A stretch of 64,000 nt of DNA from Stenotrophomonas sp. ZAC14D1_NAIMI4_1 (lineage in GTDB: Bacteria > Pseudomonadota > Gammaproteobacteria > Xanthomonadales > Xanthomonadaceae), in NCBI RefSeq assembly GCF_003086775.1, contig NZ_CP026001.1, forward strand, positions 2,692,407-2,756,406, written 5' to 3'. The position numbers and the translations under genes were made by a program. Below are positions 54,982-64,000 of this stretch, piece after piece. The notes beneath the pieces are model-generated. The model was not told where the DNA came from, did not search any database, and was given only the letters and a program-made list of their open reading frames with translations. Position 1 is the stretch's first letter. Every line of letters begins with the position of its first letter.

Positions 54982-57900
54982 ATGCACGCCGCCTCCCCTG
55001 CCTATGCCGAACTGCACTGCCTGTCGGCCTTCAGTTTCCAGCGCGGCGCGTCCACCGCCGACGAGCTGTTCGCGCGCGCCGCCGGCCAGGGCTACCGCGC
55101 CGTTGCGATCACCGATGAGTGTTCGCTGGCCGGCATCGTGCGGGCCTGGCAGGCGGCGAAGACGCACGGCGTGGCGCTGGTCGTAGGCGCCGAATTCCAG
55201 GTCGAGGACGGGCCGAAGATCGCCCTGCTGTGCACCGACCAGGATGCCTATGCCGGCCTGTGCCAGCTGATCACCACCTGCCGGCGGCGCGCAGGCAAGG
55301 GCGAATACCGCTGCCTGCGCGAAGACCTGCACGGCCTGGCCGGGGGCCTGCTGTGCCTGTGGCTGGACCGGCAGCCCGATGCCAGCCACCTGCTGACGCT
55401 GCGCACCGCCTTCCACGACCGCCTGTGGCTGGCGGTGGAACTGCACCACGAACACGACGATGTGCGCCGCCTGCAGCAGCTGCAGGCCTTCGGCGAACGC
55501 CACGCGTTGCCACTGGTGGCCAGCGGCGATGTGCACATGCACGTGCGCCGCCGCCGCGCCCTGCAGGACACGCTGACCGCGATCCGCCACCGCTGCAGCG
55601 TGGCCGAAGCCGGCTGGCGGCTGTTTCCCAATGGCGAGCGCCACCTGCGCCCGCGCAGCGCCCTGGCCAGGCTGTACCCGCCCGAACTGCTGGCCGAGAC
55701 CCTGCGCATCGCCGAGCGCTGCCACTTCACCCTGGACCAGTTGCAGTACACCTACCCGCGCGAACTGGTGCCCGAAGGGGAGACCCCGGACAGCTGGCTG
55801 CGTGCGCTGGTGGAAAAGGGGATTCCCGAGCGCTGGCCGTGGGGCATCCAGCCGGCGCAACGCAAGCAGATCGAGCACGAACTGGCCTTGATCGCCAAGA
55901 AGAACTACGCCTCCTACTTCCTCACCGTGCAGGACATCGTCCGCTTCGCCCGCGAGCAGAAGATCCTCTGCCAGGGCCGCGGCTCGGCGGCCAATTCGGC
56001 GGTGTGCTTCGTGCTGGGCGTCACCGAGATCGACCCGGCGCGCAGCAACCTGCTGTTCGAGCGTTTCATTTCCGATGAACGTGATGAGCCGCCGGATATC
56101 GACATCGATTTCGAACACGAGCGCCGCGAGGAAGTGCTGCAGTACGTGTTCAACCGCTATGGCCGCGAGCGCGCCGCGCTGACCGCCGTGGCGATCAGCT
56201 ACCGCGGCCGCAGCGCGATCCGCGATGTCGCCCGTGCGCTCGGCCTGCCGATGGACCAGGTGAACGAGCTGGGCGCAGCGATGGATCATTGGGGCGGCAA
56301 CATCCCGCTGCCGGACACCCTGCGCGAACGCGGCTTCGATCCGGACACGCCGCTGATGCGGCGGCTGCTGTCACTCACCGAAGAGCTGATCGATTTCCCC
56401 CGCCACCTGTCGCAGCACCCGGGTGGCTTCGTCATTTCCGAACACCCGCTGTCCACCCTCGTACCGGTGGAAAACGCGGCCATGGCCGGGCGCACCGTCA
56501 TCCAGTGGGACAAGGATGACCTCGATGCCACCGGCCTGATGAAGGTCGACTGCCTGGCGCTGGGCATGCTCACCGCCATCCGCAAGTGCCTGGCGATGCT
56601 GCAGCAGCACGGCCTGCACGCAGGGCGCATGGATGCGATTCCCCCCAAGGACGAGCAGACCTACGACATGATCTGCGCCGCCGACACCATCGGCGTATTC
56701 CAGATCGAATCGCGCGCGCAGATGGCCATGCTGCCGCGCATGCAGCCGCGTACTTTCTACGACCTGGTGATCGAAGTGGCGATCGTGCGCCCTGGCCCCA
56801 TCCAGGGCGACATGGTGCACCCCTACCTGGAGCGGCGAAGGATCCTGCGTGAACAGGGTCCCGAGGCATTGAACGACCCGGAAAACCCACTCTATCCGCC
56901 GCAGCTGGAACGCGTGTTCGCGCGCACCCTGGGCGTGCCGCTGTTCCAGGAGCAGGTGATGCAGCTGGCGGTGGAGGCGGCCGGCTATACCCCGGGCGAG
57001 GCCGATGCCCTGCGCCGTTCGATGGCCGCATGGAAGCGCCGCGGCGGACTGGAGCCCCATCGCGAAAAGCTGCTGGCCGGCATGCTGAAGAACGGCTTCA
57101 GCCTCGACTACGGCGAACACCTGTTCGAGCAGATCAAGGGGTTCGGCGATTACGGGTTCCCGGAAAGTCATGCCGCCAGTTTTGCCCTGCTGACCTACAA
57201 CAGCTGCTGGCTGAAGTGTCACCACCCGGCTGCGTTCACCGCCAGCCTCATCAACAGCCAGCCGCTGGGCTTCTACAGCCCCGACCAGCTGCTGCAGGAC
57301 GCGCGCCGGCATGGCATCACGGTGCTGCCGGTGGACGTGCGCCACAGCGACTGGGACTGCACCCTGGATTTCAGCAAGGGCCCGGCGGCGATCCGGCTTG
57401 GCCTGCGCCTGGTCGATGGCTGCAGCGAAACCGCCGTGCAGGCGCTCATGCGCGAGCGCGCGCGGCGCCCATTCGACGATGTCGGCGACCTGTGCCAGCG
57501 CACCGGGCTGGACCGCCGCCAGCAGGGGCTGCTGGCAGACGCCGGCGCGCTGCGCGGGCTCAGCGGGCATCGCCATCGTGCGCGCTGGGATATTTCCGGC
57601 GTGGAAAACCGGCTGCCGCTGTTCGACCAGGCCCGTGCCACCGCCGAGGCACGCGTGGCGCTGCCGCTGCCCAGTGCGTGGGAAGACATGCAGGCCGATT
57701 ACCGCAGCACCGGCACCACGCTCGGCCGCCACCCGATCAGTTTCCTGCGCGCGCAACTGCGCAGCCGCGGGTGCCTGGACGCTGCACAGCTGGGCGGCCA
57801 CGGCCATGGCCGCCGCGTCCGCATCGCCGGGCTGGTACGCATGCGGCAGCGCCCGCAGACCGCCAGCGGGGTCACGTTCCTCACGCTGGAAGATGAGACC

Positions 57901-58092
57901 GGCATGGTCAACGCCGTGGTCTGGCGGCACGTGGCCGACCGACAGCACCGCGTGCTGGTCGATACCCAGCTGATGCAGATCGACGGCCGCCTGGAACGCG
58001 TCGATGGCGTGCAGCACGTGATCGTGCAGCGCATGCTGTGCCTGGACGAACTGCTGCAGGGCCTGCGCAGCCACAGCCGCGATTTCCATTGA
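54982..58092 (+). CDS. dnaE2: Error-prone DNA polymerase III alpha DnaE2
   Basis: This 1036-residue C-family polymerase carries out SOS-induced mutagenesis. It has an N-terminal PHP domain ([21 protein letters not shown]), palm domain with [21 protein letters not shown] and [33 protein letters not shown], and a C-terminal OB-fold ([26 protein letters not shown]). Length and motif order match DnaE2 rather than the 1160-residue replicative DnaE. Confidence 0.95.
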   Translation: MHAASPAYAELHCLSAFSFQRGASTADELFARAAGQGYRAVAITDECSLAGIVRAWQAAKTHGVALVVGAEFQVEDGPKIALLCTDQDAYAGLCQLITTCRRRAGKGEYRCLREDLHGLAGGLLCLWLDRQPDASHLLTLRTAFHDRLWLAVELHHEHDDVRRLQQLQAFGERHALPLVASGDVHMHVRRRRALQDTLTAIRHRCSVAEAGWRLFPNGERHLRPRSALARLYPPELLAETLRIAERCHFTLDQLQYTYPRELVPEGETPDSWLRALVEKGIPERWPWGIQPAQRKQIEHELALIAKKNYASYFLTVQDIVRFAREQKILCQGRGSAANSAVCFVLGVTEIDPARSNLLFERFISDERDEPPDIDIDFEHERREEVLQYVFNRYGRERAALTAVAISYRGRSAIRDVARALGLPMDQVNELGAAMDHWGGNIPLPDTLRERGFDPDTPLMRRLLSLTEELIDFPRHLSQHPGGFVISEHPLSTLVPVENAAMAGRTVIQWDKDDLDATGLMKVDCLALGMLTAIRKCLAMLQQHGLHAGRMDAIPPKDEQTYDMICAADTIGVFQIESRAQMAMLPRMQPRTFYDLVIEVAIVRPGPIQGDMVHPYLERRRILREQGPEALNDPENPLYPPQLERVFARTLGVPLFQEQVMQLAVEAAGYTPGEADALRRSMAAWKRRGGLEPHREKLLAGMLKNGFSLDYGEHLFEQIKGFGDYGFPESHAASFALLTYNSCWLKCHHPAAFTASLINSQPLGFYSPDQLLQDARRHGITVLPVDVRHSDWDCTLDFSKGPAAIRLGLRLVDGCSETAVQALMRERARRPFDDVGDLCQRTGLDRRQQGLLADAGALRGLSGHRHRARWDISGVENRLPLFDQARATAEARVALPLPSAWEDMQADYRSTGTTLGRHPISFLRAQLRSRGCLDAAQLGGHGHGRRVRIAGLVRMRQRPQTASGVTFLTLEDETGMVNAVVWRHVADRQHRVLVDTQLMQIDGRLERVDGVQHVIVQRMLCLDELLQGLRSHSRDFH

Positions 58093-58157
58093 TCGCGTGG
58101 CCCTACCCATCCGCTTTTGCATCCGCTATCGTCGGCACATCCAAGGAAGGACGAACG

Positions 58158-58664
58158 ATGGCCCGCGCACTGATGCTGACCACGCTGGGGGTTTCGACCC
58201 TCGCCCTGCTCGTTTCCGGCTGGACCGCCTGGAACCTGCATCACAGCCAATCGCCACAACGGGTGATCGAAGCCCGTGGCCTGGTCATCCACGATGAGAA
58301 GGGCCAGGCGCGCGTCATCCTCGGCGCTCCCGTGCCCGACCCGCTCAGCAAGGGCAAACCGCAGAGCCCGCGTGCCACCGCACTGTCGGGCATGATCCTG
58401 CTCGGGCCGGACGGTTCCGAACGCGGCGCCTATGGCACCAGCGACCGAGGTGGCGAAGCGCTGCTGACCCTGGACGATGCCAGTGGCACCACTGAAGTAT
58501 TCAAGGTCGTGGCCAACCCCGATCGCGGTGCCAGCCTGATGGTGCGCCACCAGAACAACACCGGCGCCATGCTCACCTCGTGGCAGGGCAAGCCGGAACT
58601 GGTGTTCCTGGACGACACCGGCCAGACCTACTACGTGCGGCCGGGCGCCAATGCCGCGCCCTGA
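58158..58664 (+). CDS. Membrane-anchored hypothetical protein
   Basis: The 168-residue protein has one N-terminal transmembrane segment (LTTLGVSTLALLVSGWTAW) and a periplasmic body made of short beta repeats (ARGLVIHDEKGQARVILG, GMILLGPDGSERGAYG, LVFLDDTGQTYYV). AAGGAAGGACG precedes the ATG. I do not recognise the family. It stands alone after dnaE2. Confidence 0.75.
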   Translation: MARALMLTTLGVSTLALLVSGWTAWNLHHSQSPQRVIEARGLVIHDEKGQARVILGAPVPDPLSKGKPQSPRATALSGMILLGPDGSERGAYGTSDRGGEALLTLDDASGTTEVFKVVANPDRGASLMVRHQNNTGAMLTSWQGKPELVFLDDTGQTYYVRPGANAAP

Positions 58665-58682
58665 TCGCCCGGAAATGTTTCT

Positions 58683-58807
58683 GTAGAGTCGAGCTTGCTC
58701 GACTTCCGCTTCTGTAGAGTCGAGCCATGCTCGACTTCTGTTGGCAGAAGCCAGTCGAGCAAGCTCGACTCTACAATCCAAACGAAGTCGAGCAAGCTCG
58801 ACGCTAC
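58683..58807. repeat. Four SMAG-type repeats with stem AGTCGAGC
   Basis: Two copies in forward orientation (58683-58704, 58714-58737) and two inverted (58753-58774, 58785-58807) have stems AGTCGAGC/GCTCGACT or close variants and GTAG/CTAC ends. The last copy contains the stop codon of the MocR gene. Confidence 0.85.
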
Positions 58808-60090
58808 AAGCCGCACACCGCCACCAGGTCATCGGCCAGCCTGCGCAGCTCGGTCGTCCCCAGCGCCGCGCAGGTGATGCGCAGCCCATGTGCCGGCGCC
58901 GCCACCGCAAACACTTCACCCCCGCGCACATGCCAGCCGCGGGCCGCCAGTGCCAGCACCTGCGCGTGGCTGTCATCCAGCAGTGGCAGCCACAGGTTCA
59001 GCCCCTCCATCGACAGCGGCGTCTGCATCCCGCGTTCGCGCAGCTGTGCCTGCAGCGACTGCAACCGCTGCTGGTACCGCTCGCCCGCCGCCGTGATCTT
59101 CGCCCGCTGCGGTGCCGATTCCAGCACGGCACTGGCCGCATCCTGCAGCAGATGGCTGACCCAGCCCGTACCGGCAGCCAGGCGCAGGCGCAGACGGCTG
59201 GCGGTGGCGGCGTCGCAGCCCAGCCACGCCAGGCGCAGATCCGGCCCCAGCGCCTTGGACAGCGAACGCAGCAGCGCCCAGCGGCGGTCATCGGCCGGCA
59301 GCACCGAGTGGTAGGGCTGCTGCGAAAGCAGCGCATAGTGATCGTCGATCAGTACCGCCACCTGCGGGTAGCCCGCCAGCAGCTGGCGCAGCGCCCGCGC
59401 CCGTTTCGCATCCAGGCTGGCGCCGGTGGGGTTGTGTGCGCGCGGGGTCAGCAGCACCGCCCGTGCACCAGCCTCCAGCGCAGCGCGCAGCGCCTCCACC
59501 TGCATGCCGTGCGCGTCCACCGCTACCGGCAGCACCGCATGCCCGCCCGCCGCCAGCACGTTCAGGCTGCCGAGGAAGCACGGATCCTCCACGGCGATAC
59601 GGTCGCCCGGCAGCAGCCACGCCGCCAGCAGGCGCTCGATGCCATCCACCGCACCATGGGTGAGTTCCAGCGCATAGCCGGCCGGACAATGCGGGTCCAG
59701 CGAGGCACGGGCCAGGCGCTGCATCCGCGCATCCACCGTGTCCGCCCCGTACAGCCGGGGGGCAGCAGCCTGCAGGCGCAACGCCGGCAGCAGGCGCGGG
59801 TCCGGGTTGCCGCCGGCCAGGTCGCGCAGGGCCAGGCCTGGCGCGCTGCCCTCACGGGCCATGGCCTGTGCCGGCCCGCGCACCACCGTGCCGCGGCGGC
59901 CGGCAGTGCTGGCCAGGCCGGCACCGTCCAGCCGCTTGTAGGCGGCCGCCACGGTATTGCGGTTCACGCCCAACCGCTCGGCCAGTTCACGCACCGGCGG
60001 CAGCACGCTGCCCGCCGCCAGCTGGCCACTGCCGATCCCCTCACGGATGCTGTCGAAGATGGCCTCGGCGCTACGCCCGGTGATTTTCAT
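58804..60090 (-). CDS. MocR-type regulator (GntR HTH fused to aminotransferase fold), PtsJ-like
   Basis: The 428-residue protein has a GntR winged helix (LPPVRELAERLGVNRNTVAAAYKRLDGAG) followed by a class I aminotransferase-like domain (NPTGASLDAKRARAL, and the PLP lysine in SLSKALGPDLRLAW). Such regulators sense PLP or amino acids; the length and clade resemble E. coli PtsJ. It is divergent from yggS with a direct-repeat operator between them, pointing to vitamin B6 homeostasis. Confidence 0.88.
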   Translation of the reverse strand: MKITGRSAEAIFDSIREGIGSGQLAAGSVLPPVRELAERLGVNRNTVAAAYKRLDGAGLASTAGRRGTVVRGPAQAMAREGSAPGLALRDLAGGNPDPRLLPALRLQAAAPRLYGADTVDARMQRLARASLDPHCPAGYALELTHGAVDGIERLLAAWLLPGDRIAVEDPCFLGSLNVLAAGGHAVLPVAVDAHGMQVEALRAALEAGARAVLLTPRAHNPTGASLDAKRARALRQLLAGYPQVAVLIDDHYALLSQQPYHSVLPADDRRWALLRSLSKALGPDLRLAWLGCDAATASRLRLRLAAGTGWVSHLLQDAASAVLESAPQRAKITAAGERYQQRLQSLQAQLRERGMQTPLSMEGLNLWLPLLDDSHAQVLALAARGWHVRGGEVFAVAAPAHGLRITCAALGTTELRRLADDLVAVCGL

Positions 60091-60091
60091 T

Positions 60092-60126
60092 TTGTCCTAT
60101 GCCAAAATAAGCCTTGTCCTGTGCCA
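60092..60126. promoter_or_regulatory. Direct-repeat operator of the MocR gene/yggS region
   Basis: TTGTCCTATGCCA (60092-60104) and TTGTCCTGTGCCA (60114-60126) are spaced 22 bases start to start, about two helical turns, as usual for MocR sites. They overlap the MocR gene leader. Confidence 0.65.
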
Positions 60127-60164
60127 GTGTATCCCACCCTGGCCACCCGCACTGGAGGTCCCCC

Positions 60165-60938
60165 ATGCCCCTTGCCGCCGCCGACTGGCCCGTCGCCCAG
60201 TCCGTCGAACAGATCGCTGCCAACCTGGTCACCGTGCGCCAACGCATCGCCACGGCCTGCAGCCGCGCCGGCCGCGACCCGGCCAGCGTGCGCCTGCTGC
60301 CGGTCAGCAAGACCGTCGACGAAGCCCGCATCCGCATGGCCGTGGCCGCCGGTTGCCACGCGCTGGGCGAGAACAAGGTGCAGGAAGCCCAGCGCAAGGC
60401 CGAGTCGATGGCCGACCTCGGCGTGCACTGGTCGGTCATCGGCCACCTGCAGACCAACAAAGCCCGCTATGTCGCCCGCTTCGCCAGCGAATTCCAGGCA
60501 CTGGACAGCCTGCGCGTGGCCGAGGCCCTGCAGCAACGGCTGCAGCTGGAAGACCGCGTCCTGGATGTGTTCGTGCAGGTGAACACCTCGGCCGAACCCA
60601 GCAAGTACGGCCTGGAACCGGATGCCGTCGCGGCCTTCGTACAGCAGCTGCCCGCCTTCGACCGCCTGCGCGTGCGCGGGCTGATGACCCTGGCCATCTT
60701 CACCCCCGAGATCGAACGCGTACGCGCCTGCTTCGTGCGCCTGCGCGAGCTGCGCGACCAGCTGCAGCAGACCGCACCGGCAGGCATCGACCTGTCGCAG
60801 CTGTCGATGGGCATGTCCGGTGATTTCGAGGTCGCCATCGAAGAAGGTGCCACCGTGGTCCGCGTCGGCCAGGCGATCTTCGGCGCGCGCGCGACACCGG
60901 ACAGCTTCTACTGGCCCAGCGCCGGGGAACCCGCATGA
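60165..60938 (+). CDS. yggS: PLP homeostasis protein (YggS/PLPBP)
   Basis: The 257-residue PLP-binding TIM-barrel protein has the PLP lysine in LLPVSKT and the family motifs LGENKVQEAQRK, HWSVIGHLQTNKAR and LSMGMSGDFEVAIEEGATVVRVG. It keeps free PLP balanced. GGAGGT precedes the ATG at 60165. Its stop overlaps the next start by four bases. Confidence 0.94.
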   Translation: MPLAAADWPVAQSVEQIAANLVTVRQRIATACSRAGRDPASVRLLPVSKTVDEARIRMAVAAGCHALGENKVQEAQRKAESMADLGVHWSVIGHLQTNKARYVARFASEFQALDSLRVAEALQQRLQLEDRVLDVFVQVNTSAEPSKYGLEPDAVAAFVQQLPAFDRLRVRGLMTLAIFTPEIERVRACFVRLRELRDQLQQTAPAGIDLSQLSMGMSGDFEVAIEEGATVVRVGQAIFGARATPDSFYWPSAGEPA

Positions 60939-61648
60939 CGACCGCTGCCGGCAGGCACGCCGTCGTGCTGCAGCACGTTGCCTTCGAAGACCTGGGCACG
61001 CTGCAGCCCCTGCTGCACGCGCAGGGCTGGACCGTGCAGGTGCTGCAGGCCGGCGTCGATCCGCTGGAGCCCGCCGAACACGCGGACCTGCTGGTCGTGC
61101 TTGGCGGCCCGATCAGCGCCAATGACACGGCCCTCTACCCGTTCGTGGCCGACAGCATCGCCCTGCTGCAACGCCGCCTGCAGCAGCAGCGACCGACACT
61201 GGGCATCTGCCTGGGCGCGCAGTTGATGGCGCGCGCCTTGGGCGCCACGGTTGCGGCCAGTGGCGGCAAGGAAATCGGCTTTGCCCCGCTGCTGCTGACC
61301 GAAGACGGCCAACGCTCGCCGTTGCACGCCCTGCAGGGCATCCCGGTGCTGCACTGGCACGGCGAAGCCTTCGAGCTGCCCGAGGGCGCGCAGCGCCTGG
61401 CCAGCACGCCGGCCTGCCGCCACCAGGCCTTCGCGGTCGGCCTCCATGCCCTTGCCCTGCAATGCCATCCGGAACTGGATGCGCGCCAGTTCGAGCGCTG
61501 GCTGATCGGCCACACCCTCGAACTGGCCCAGGCCGGCATCGACCCCAACGACCTGCGCGCGCAGGCCCGTCGCTATGGCGCGCCGCTGGCCGCTGCGGCC
61601 AACGCCATGTTCGCGCAGTGGTTGCAGCACCTGCCGGAGACCCCGTGA
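60935..61648 (+). CDS. Class I glutamine amidotransferase-like protein
   Basis: The 237-residue protein is a GATase1 domain like the GMP-synthase-type stand-alone proteins. The nucleophile Cys is in LGICLGAQLMARAL and the His-x-Glu in QCHPELDARQFE. The synthetase partner, if any, is not here. It overlaps yggS by four bases and the following small gene by one (TGATG). Confidence 0.88.
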   Translation: MTTAAGRHAVVLQHVAFEDLGTLQPLLHAQGWTVQVLQAGVDPLEPAEHADLLVVLGGPISANDTALYPFVADSIALLQRRLQQQRPTLGICLGAQLMARALGATVAASGGKEIGFAPLLLTEDGQRSPLHALQGIPVLHWHGEAFELPEGAQRLASTPACRHQAFAVGLHALALQCHPELDARQFERWLIGHTLELAQAGIDPNDLRAQARRYGAPLAAAANAMFAQWLQHLPETP

Positions 61649-61872
61649 TGCACTACCGCCTGACCATCCACCGCCACGGCCAGTACTGGGGCCAGTTCGA
61701 CTGTGAGGGCCCAAGCGCCCTGCAGCATCTGGACGCGCTCGCCGCCCGCCTGCCGGCCGAAGACGGTTTCCAGCTGCAGCGCCTGAAGGGCGTGGGCGAG
61801 GAGCGCATCCTGTCCAGTGGCGCCGATGGCCTGCGCGTGCTGGCGGCACAGATCCAGTACCGGCCGCTCTGA
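61648..61872 (+). CDS. Small unknown protein coupled to the amidotransferase
   Basis: The 74-residue protein starts MHYRLTIHRHGQYWGQFDCEG. Its ATG overlaps the amidotransferase stop, indicating translational coupling. Mixed beta/alpha composition; no signal or membrane segment; no family recognised. Confidence 0.65.
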   Translation: MHYRLTIHRHGQYWGQFDCEGPSALQHLDALAARLPAEDGFQLQRLKGVGEERILSSGADGLRVLAAQIQYRPL

Positions 61873-61919
61873 ACGGCCTGGCCATTGGCCCGGCCGTCAG
61901 GGGCGGCGATACTCGACCG

Positions 61920-62465
61920 ATGCTCGACGTACCCGCCCATCTGCGCGACATCGCCACGGATCTGCAGCACCGCCTGCGCCGCATCGAGGCAACGCCCCAC
62001 CCGAACCTTGCCCAGCACCAGATCCGACTCGACGAAGAAGCGCTGCGCTTCCCCTGCCGCCTCTATGCCGATGGCACACGCCTGATGCGCCTCGCCTCCT
62101 CGCTGCAGGGCGACGCGCGCCTGCTGTGCCTCTGCCTGGCGACGCGCCACCCGGACGGCCATCTGCGCCAGCACGCGCTTGAAACGCTGGGCGCGGCATC
62201 GGCACCGTGGGTCCTGGCCTTCCATCTTGCGCTGCTCGGCGAGTACGTCGAGGAGATCGCCGTAGCCGTCGAACAGCAGGCGCAGCAGATCGGCCTGGCT
62301 GCCTACCTGCCCCTGGTCCGAGCGAACCCGGCCTTCGTGGACCGCTGCATCCAACGCGCAGCGAGCTACTGGAACGCCTACTATCGATCCCGGCACCCGA
62401 CGCTGCGCACGTTCCCGGCGCACCGCCTGCTGCTGCAGCTGCGAAGCGTCAGCCGCAGCCCCTGA
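61920..62465 (+). CDS. Hypothetical helical protein
   Basis: The 181-residue soluble protein is predicted mostly helical (LRDIATDLQHRLRRIEATP, HLALLGEYVEEIAVAVEQQAQQIG). It has no clear motif. It is 47 bases after the 74-residue gene and may share its transcript. I do not recognise the family. Confidence 0.65.
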   Translation: MLDVPAHLRDIATDLQHRLRRIEATPHPNLAQHQIRLDEEALRFPCRLYADGTRLMRLASSLQGDARLLCLCLATRHPDGHLRQHALETLGAASAPWVLAFHLALLGEYVEEIAVAVEQQAQQIGLAAYLPLVRANPAFVDRCIQRAASYWNAYYRSRHPTLRTFPAHRLLLQLRSVSRSP

Positions 62466-62496
62466 CCGGGCGCCCGGCCGCACCAGGCCGGATCGC

Positions 62497-62515
62497 GATG
62501 ATGCAAATGATTCTC
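62497..62515. promoter_or_regulatory. Fur-box-like site before the sigma gene
   Basis: GATGATGCAAATGATTCTC matches 14 of 19 positions of the classical Fur box and lies 71 bases before the sigma gene. It suggests iron-repressed expression. Confidence 0.65.
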
Positions 62516-62585
62516 CTTTACTGTAAGGTGCAGCCGCTGCCCTTGCCGCCGCGGGCTGTTCCTCCACACTGCCCCCGCCCGCCTT

Positions 62586-63095
62586 GTGTCCACGCCTGTC
62601 GAACCGACGGATGTCGCGCATCTGTGCGCAGCCCATTACCGGCCGCTGCATGCCCACGTCCGCCGCAAACTCCCGCAACGCAGCGACGCCGATGACGTCG
62701 TCCAGGAAACCTGGCTGCGCGTCATCAAGGTCGCGGCCAGCGGACTGCTGGGCAACGGCCGCGCCTACCTGTACCGCGTCGCCCACAACCTGATCGCCGA
62801 CCACTACCGGCAGCGCACGCGCCGTCACGAAGAAACGTTGGACGACGCCCAGCTGCTGGCCATCGCCGACCCCGCACCACTGCCCGAACAGCGCCTGCTC
62901 GATGCCGAGCAGCTGCGCCATCTCGACGCGATCATCGCCGCCCTGCCGGCGCGGTCACGCCAGGTCTTCCTGCTGGCACGGGTGGAGCAGATGGGGCTGG
63001 CCGAGATTGGGCGCCTGCTTGGCATCACCCGGCAGACCGCGCACGGCCACCTGCTGCGTGCACTGGTCGCCGTGCAGCAGGTACCGCAGGCGTGA
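62586..63095 (+). CDS. ECF sigma factor, FecI-like
   Basis: The 169-residue sigma-70 family protein has region 2 (LCAAHYRPLHAHVRRKLPQ, DADDVVQETWLRVIK) and region 4 (LPARSRQVFLLARVEQMGLAEIGRLLGITRQTAHGHLLRA). The GTG start at 62586 is the earliest consistent codon. A FecR-type gene follows with GTGA overlap. Together with the Fur-like site, this is a TonB-receptor signalling pair; the receptor gene would lie beyond the window. Confidence 0.9.
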   Translation: MSTPVEPTDVAHLCAAHYRPLHAHVRRKLPQRSDADDVVQETWLRVIKVAASGLLGNGRAYLYRVAHNLIADHYRQRTRRHEETLDDAQLLAIADPAPLPEQRLLDAEQLRHLDAIIAALPARSRQVFLLARVEQMGLAEIGRLLGITRQTAHGHLLRALVAVQQVPQA

Positions 63096-64000
63096 GCCAC
63101 GACGCCATTGCCCAGGAAGCCGCCCGCTGGTGGCTGGATGGCCACGACGGCCACCGCGACGAGAACGCCTTCGCCCGCTGGTATGCGGCCGACCCGCGCC
63201 ACGCCGCGCAGTACCAGCACCTGCAGGCGCTCTGGCAGGCCGGCACGGGCCTGCCCAGCATGCAGCGGCAGCAGCAGCGGCGGCAGCGTCGCCGCGTGCG
63301 CGACGCCGGTATCGCGGTCCTGCTGCTGTGTGCGCTGGGCCTGTACAGCCGCCATGTGACCCCACCCGCCGCGCAGGTGGTACGCACGGCCGCCGGACAG
63401 ATCCGTGACGAAATCCTGCCCGATGGCTCGCACCTGCAGCTTGCGCCCGGCAGCGAGATCCACGTGCGCATCGATGGCACGCGTCGCCAGCTGCAGCTGC
63501 AGCACGGCCAGGCCTGGTTCAAGGTCGCCACCGACACCGGCAGGCCCTTCCAGGTGCACACACCCCACGGCACCGTGACCGCGCTGGGCACCGCCTTCGA
63601 TGTCGCCGTGGGCGAGCACGCCAGCAGGGTCGCCGTCACCGAGCACACGGTACGGGTGGACAGCGGCCCGGGCCACGCCGAGGCTGAGGAAGGCCAGCAG
63701 ATGCGCTTCGATGGCAACGGCACGAGCGCAGCCACAGAGATGGAAAGCGGCGCACTGGCCTGGCGCGAGCGACGCCTGCACTGGGTCTCGGCACCGCTGG
63801 CCAAGGTCGCACAGGGGCTGGATGCCTGGCACGGCGGCCACACCTGGATCATCGGCCCCGCACTCCGCCAGCAACCGGTGACCCTGCTCGGCAATGCCGA
63901 TGGCGCTGCCGAAAGCCGTGACCAGCTGGCCACGCAGCTGCACGTGCGCGTGCTGCGCCTGCCCGGTGACGTGCAGGTCTGGGTGGCGCCGCACGACGAA
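63092..64000 (+). CDS. FecR-family anti-sigma factor (3' end outside window)
   Basis: The visible 303 residues show a cytoplasmic anti-sigma part with DUF4880-like start (AIAQEAARWWLDGHDG...FARWYAADPRHAAQYQHLQALW). One transmembrane segment (AGIAVLLLCALGLYS) and the periplasmic FecR domain follow (IRDEILPDGSHLQLAPGSEI, PHGTVTALGTAFDV). FecR relays the state of a TonB-dependent receptor to the sigma factor. Only the last residues should be missing, given the usual 310-330 length. Confidence 0.92.
   Translation, partial: MSHDAIAQEAARWWLDGHDGHRDENAFARWYAADPRHAAQYQHLQALWQAGTGLPSMQRQQQRRQRRRVRDAGIAVLLLCALGLYSRHVTPPAAQVVRTAAGQIRDEILPDGSHLQLAPGSEIHVRIDGTRRQLQLQHGQAWFKVATDTGRPFQVHTPHGTVTALGTAFDVAVGEHASRVAVTEHTVRVDSGPGHAEAEEGQQMRFDGNGTSAATEMESGALAWRERRLHWVSAPLAKVAQGLDAWHGGHTWIIGPALRQQPVTLLGNADGAAESRDQLATQLHVRVLRLPGDVQVWVAPHDE

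Noticed and set aside
54082..58122. Minus-strand frames opposite imuB and dnaE2
   Set aside because: Shadows of motif-complete plus-strand genes.

Overview
The window is high-GC DNA from a member of the Xanthomonadaceae, most likely Stenotrophomonas (S. maltophilia complex). The best evidence is the many dispersed GTAG-headed palindromes of the SMAG/REP type. The X. citri-like alpha-amino acid ester hydrolase, the Xanthomonas-type LexA box in front of an imuA-imuB-dnaE2 cassette and the overall gene content agree. No rRNA, tRNA, CRISPR array, prophage or insertion sequence was found. The first gene (ClC channel) and the last (FecR-type anti-sigma factor) are cut by the window ends.

Layout. 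1-8.2 kb: end of a ClC channel, a small conserved protein, then (minus strand) a giant trimeric autotransporter adhesin followed by a BamE-OmpA lipoprotein resembling TpgA of Acinetobacter, and an AraC regulator. 8.8-21.5 kb: a complete Tad/Flp pilus operon (flp, cpaA/tadV, tadE, cpaB, cpaC, tadZ, tadA, tadB, tadC, tadD, a DUF3613 gene, tadG-like, a DUF2968 gene) closed by a clear terminator. 22.1-28.7 kb: a haloperoxidase-type hydrolase, then a type VI secretion cassette made of a 5'-truncated vgrG, a CarG-like exported protein, a two-headed LysM peptidoglycan-hydrolase effector and two more exported proteins that may be immunity factors. 28.8-35.9 kb: an I78 inhibitor lipoprotein, an exported hypothetical, the lldP-lldR-lldD-dld lactate operon with FadR-type operators, and an MgtC protein. 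36-52.5 kb: accessory metabolism and regulators (SDR, old yellow enzyme, AraC and LysR regulators, alpha-amino acid ester hydrolase, MFS pump, GH3 beta-glucosidase with a degenerate nuclease-like N-terminus, a frameshifted glyoxalase-like gene, sterol-desaturase-family hydroxylase, DsbA-like protein, cyclase). 52.6-58.1 kb: the SOS mutagenesis cassette. 58.1-64 kb: a MocR regulator divergent from the PLP-homeostasis protein YggS, a glutamine amidotransferase, two small unknowns, and an ECF sigma/anti-sigma pair behind a Fur-box-like site.

Together these genes describe a surface-attaching, competitive bacterium: adhesion (autotransporter, Tad pilus), contact-dependent killing (T6SS effector cassette), lactate and glucoside use, inducible mutagenesis and iron-responsive signalling. 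The least explained parts are the truncated vgrG effector cassette, the nuclease-like/GH3 fusion, the two uncharacterised Tad-operon proteins, and the way REP palindromes sit on gene ends, gene starts and a gene breakpoint. All calls rest on reading the sequence and on family knowledge; no database search was run.
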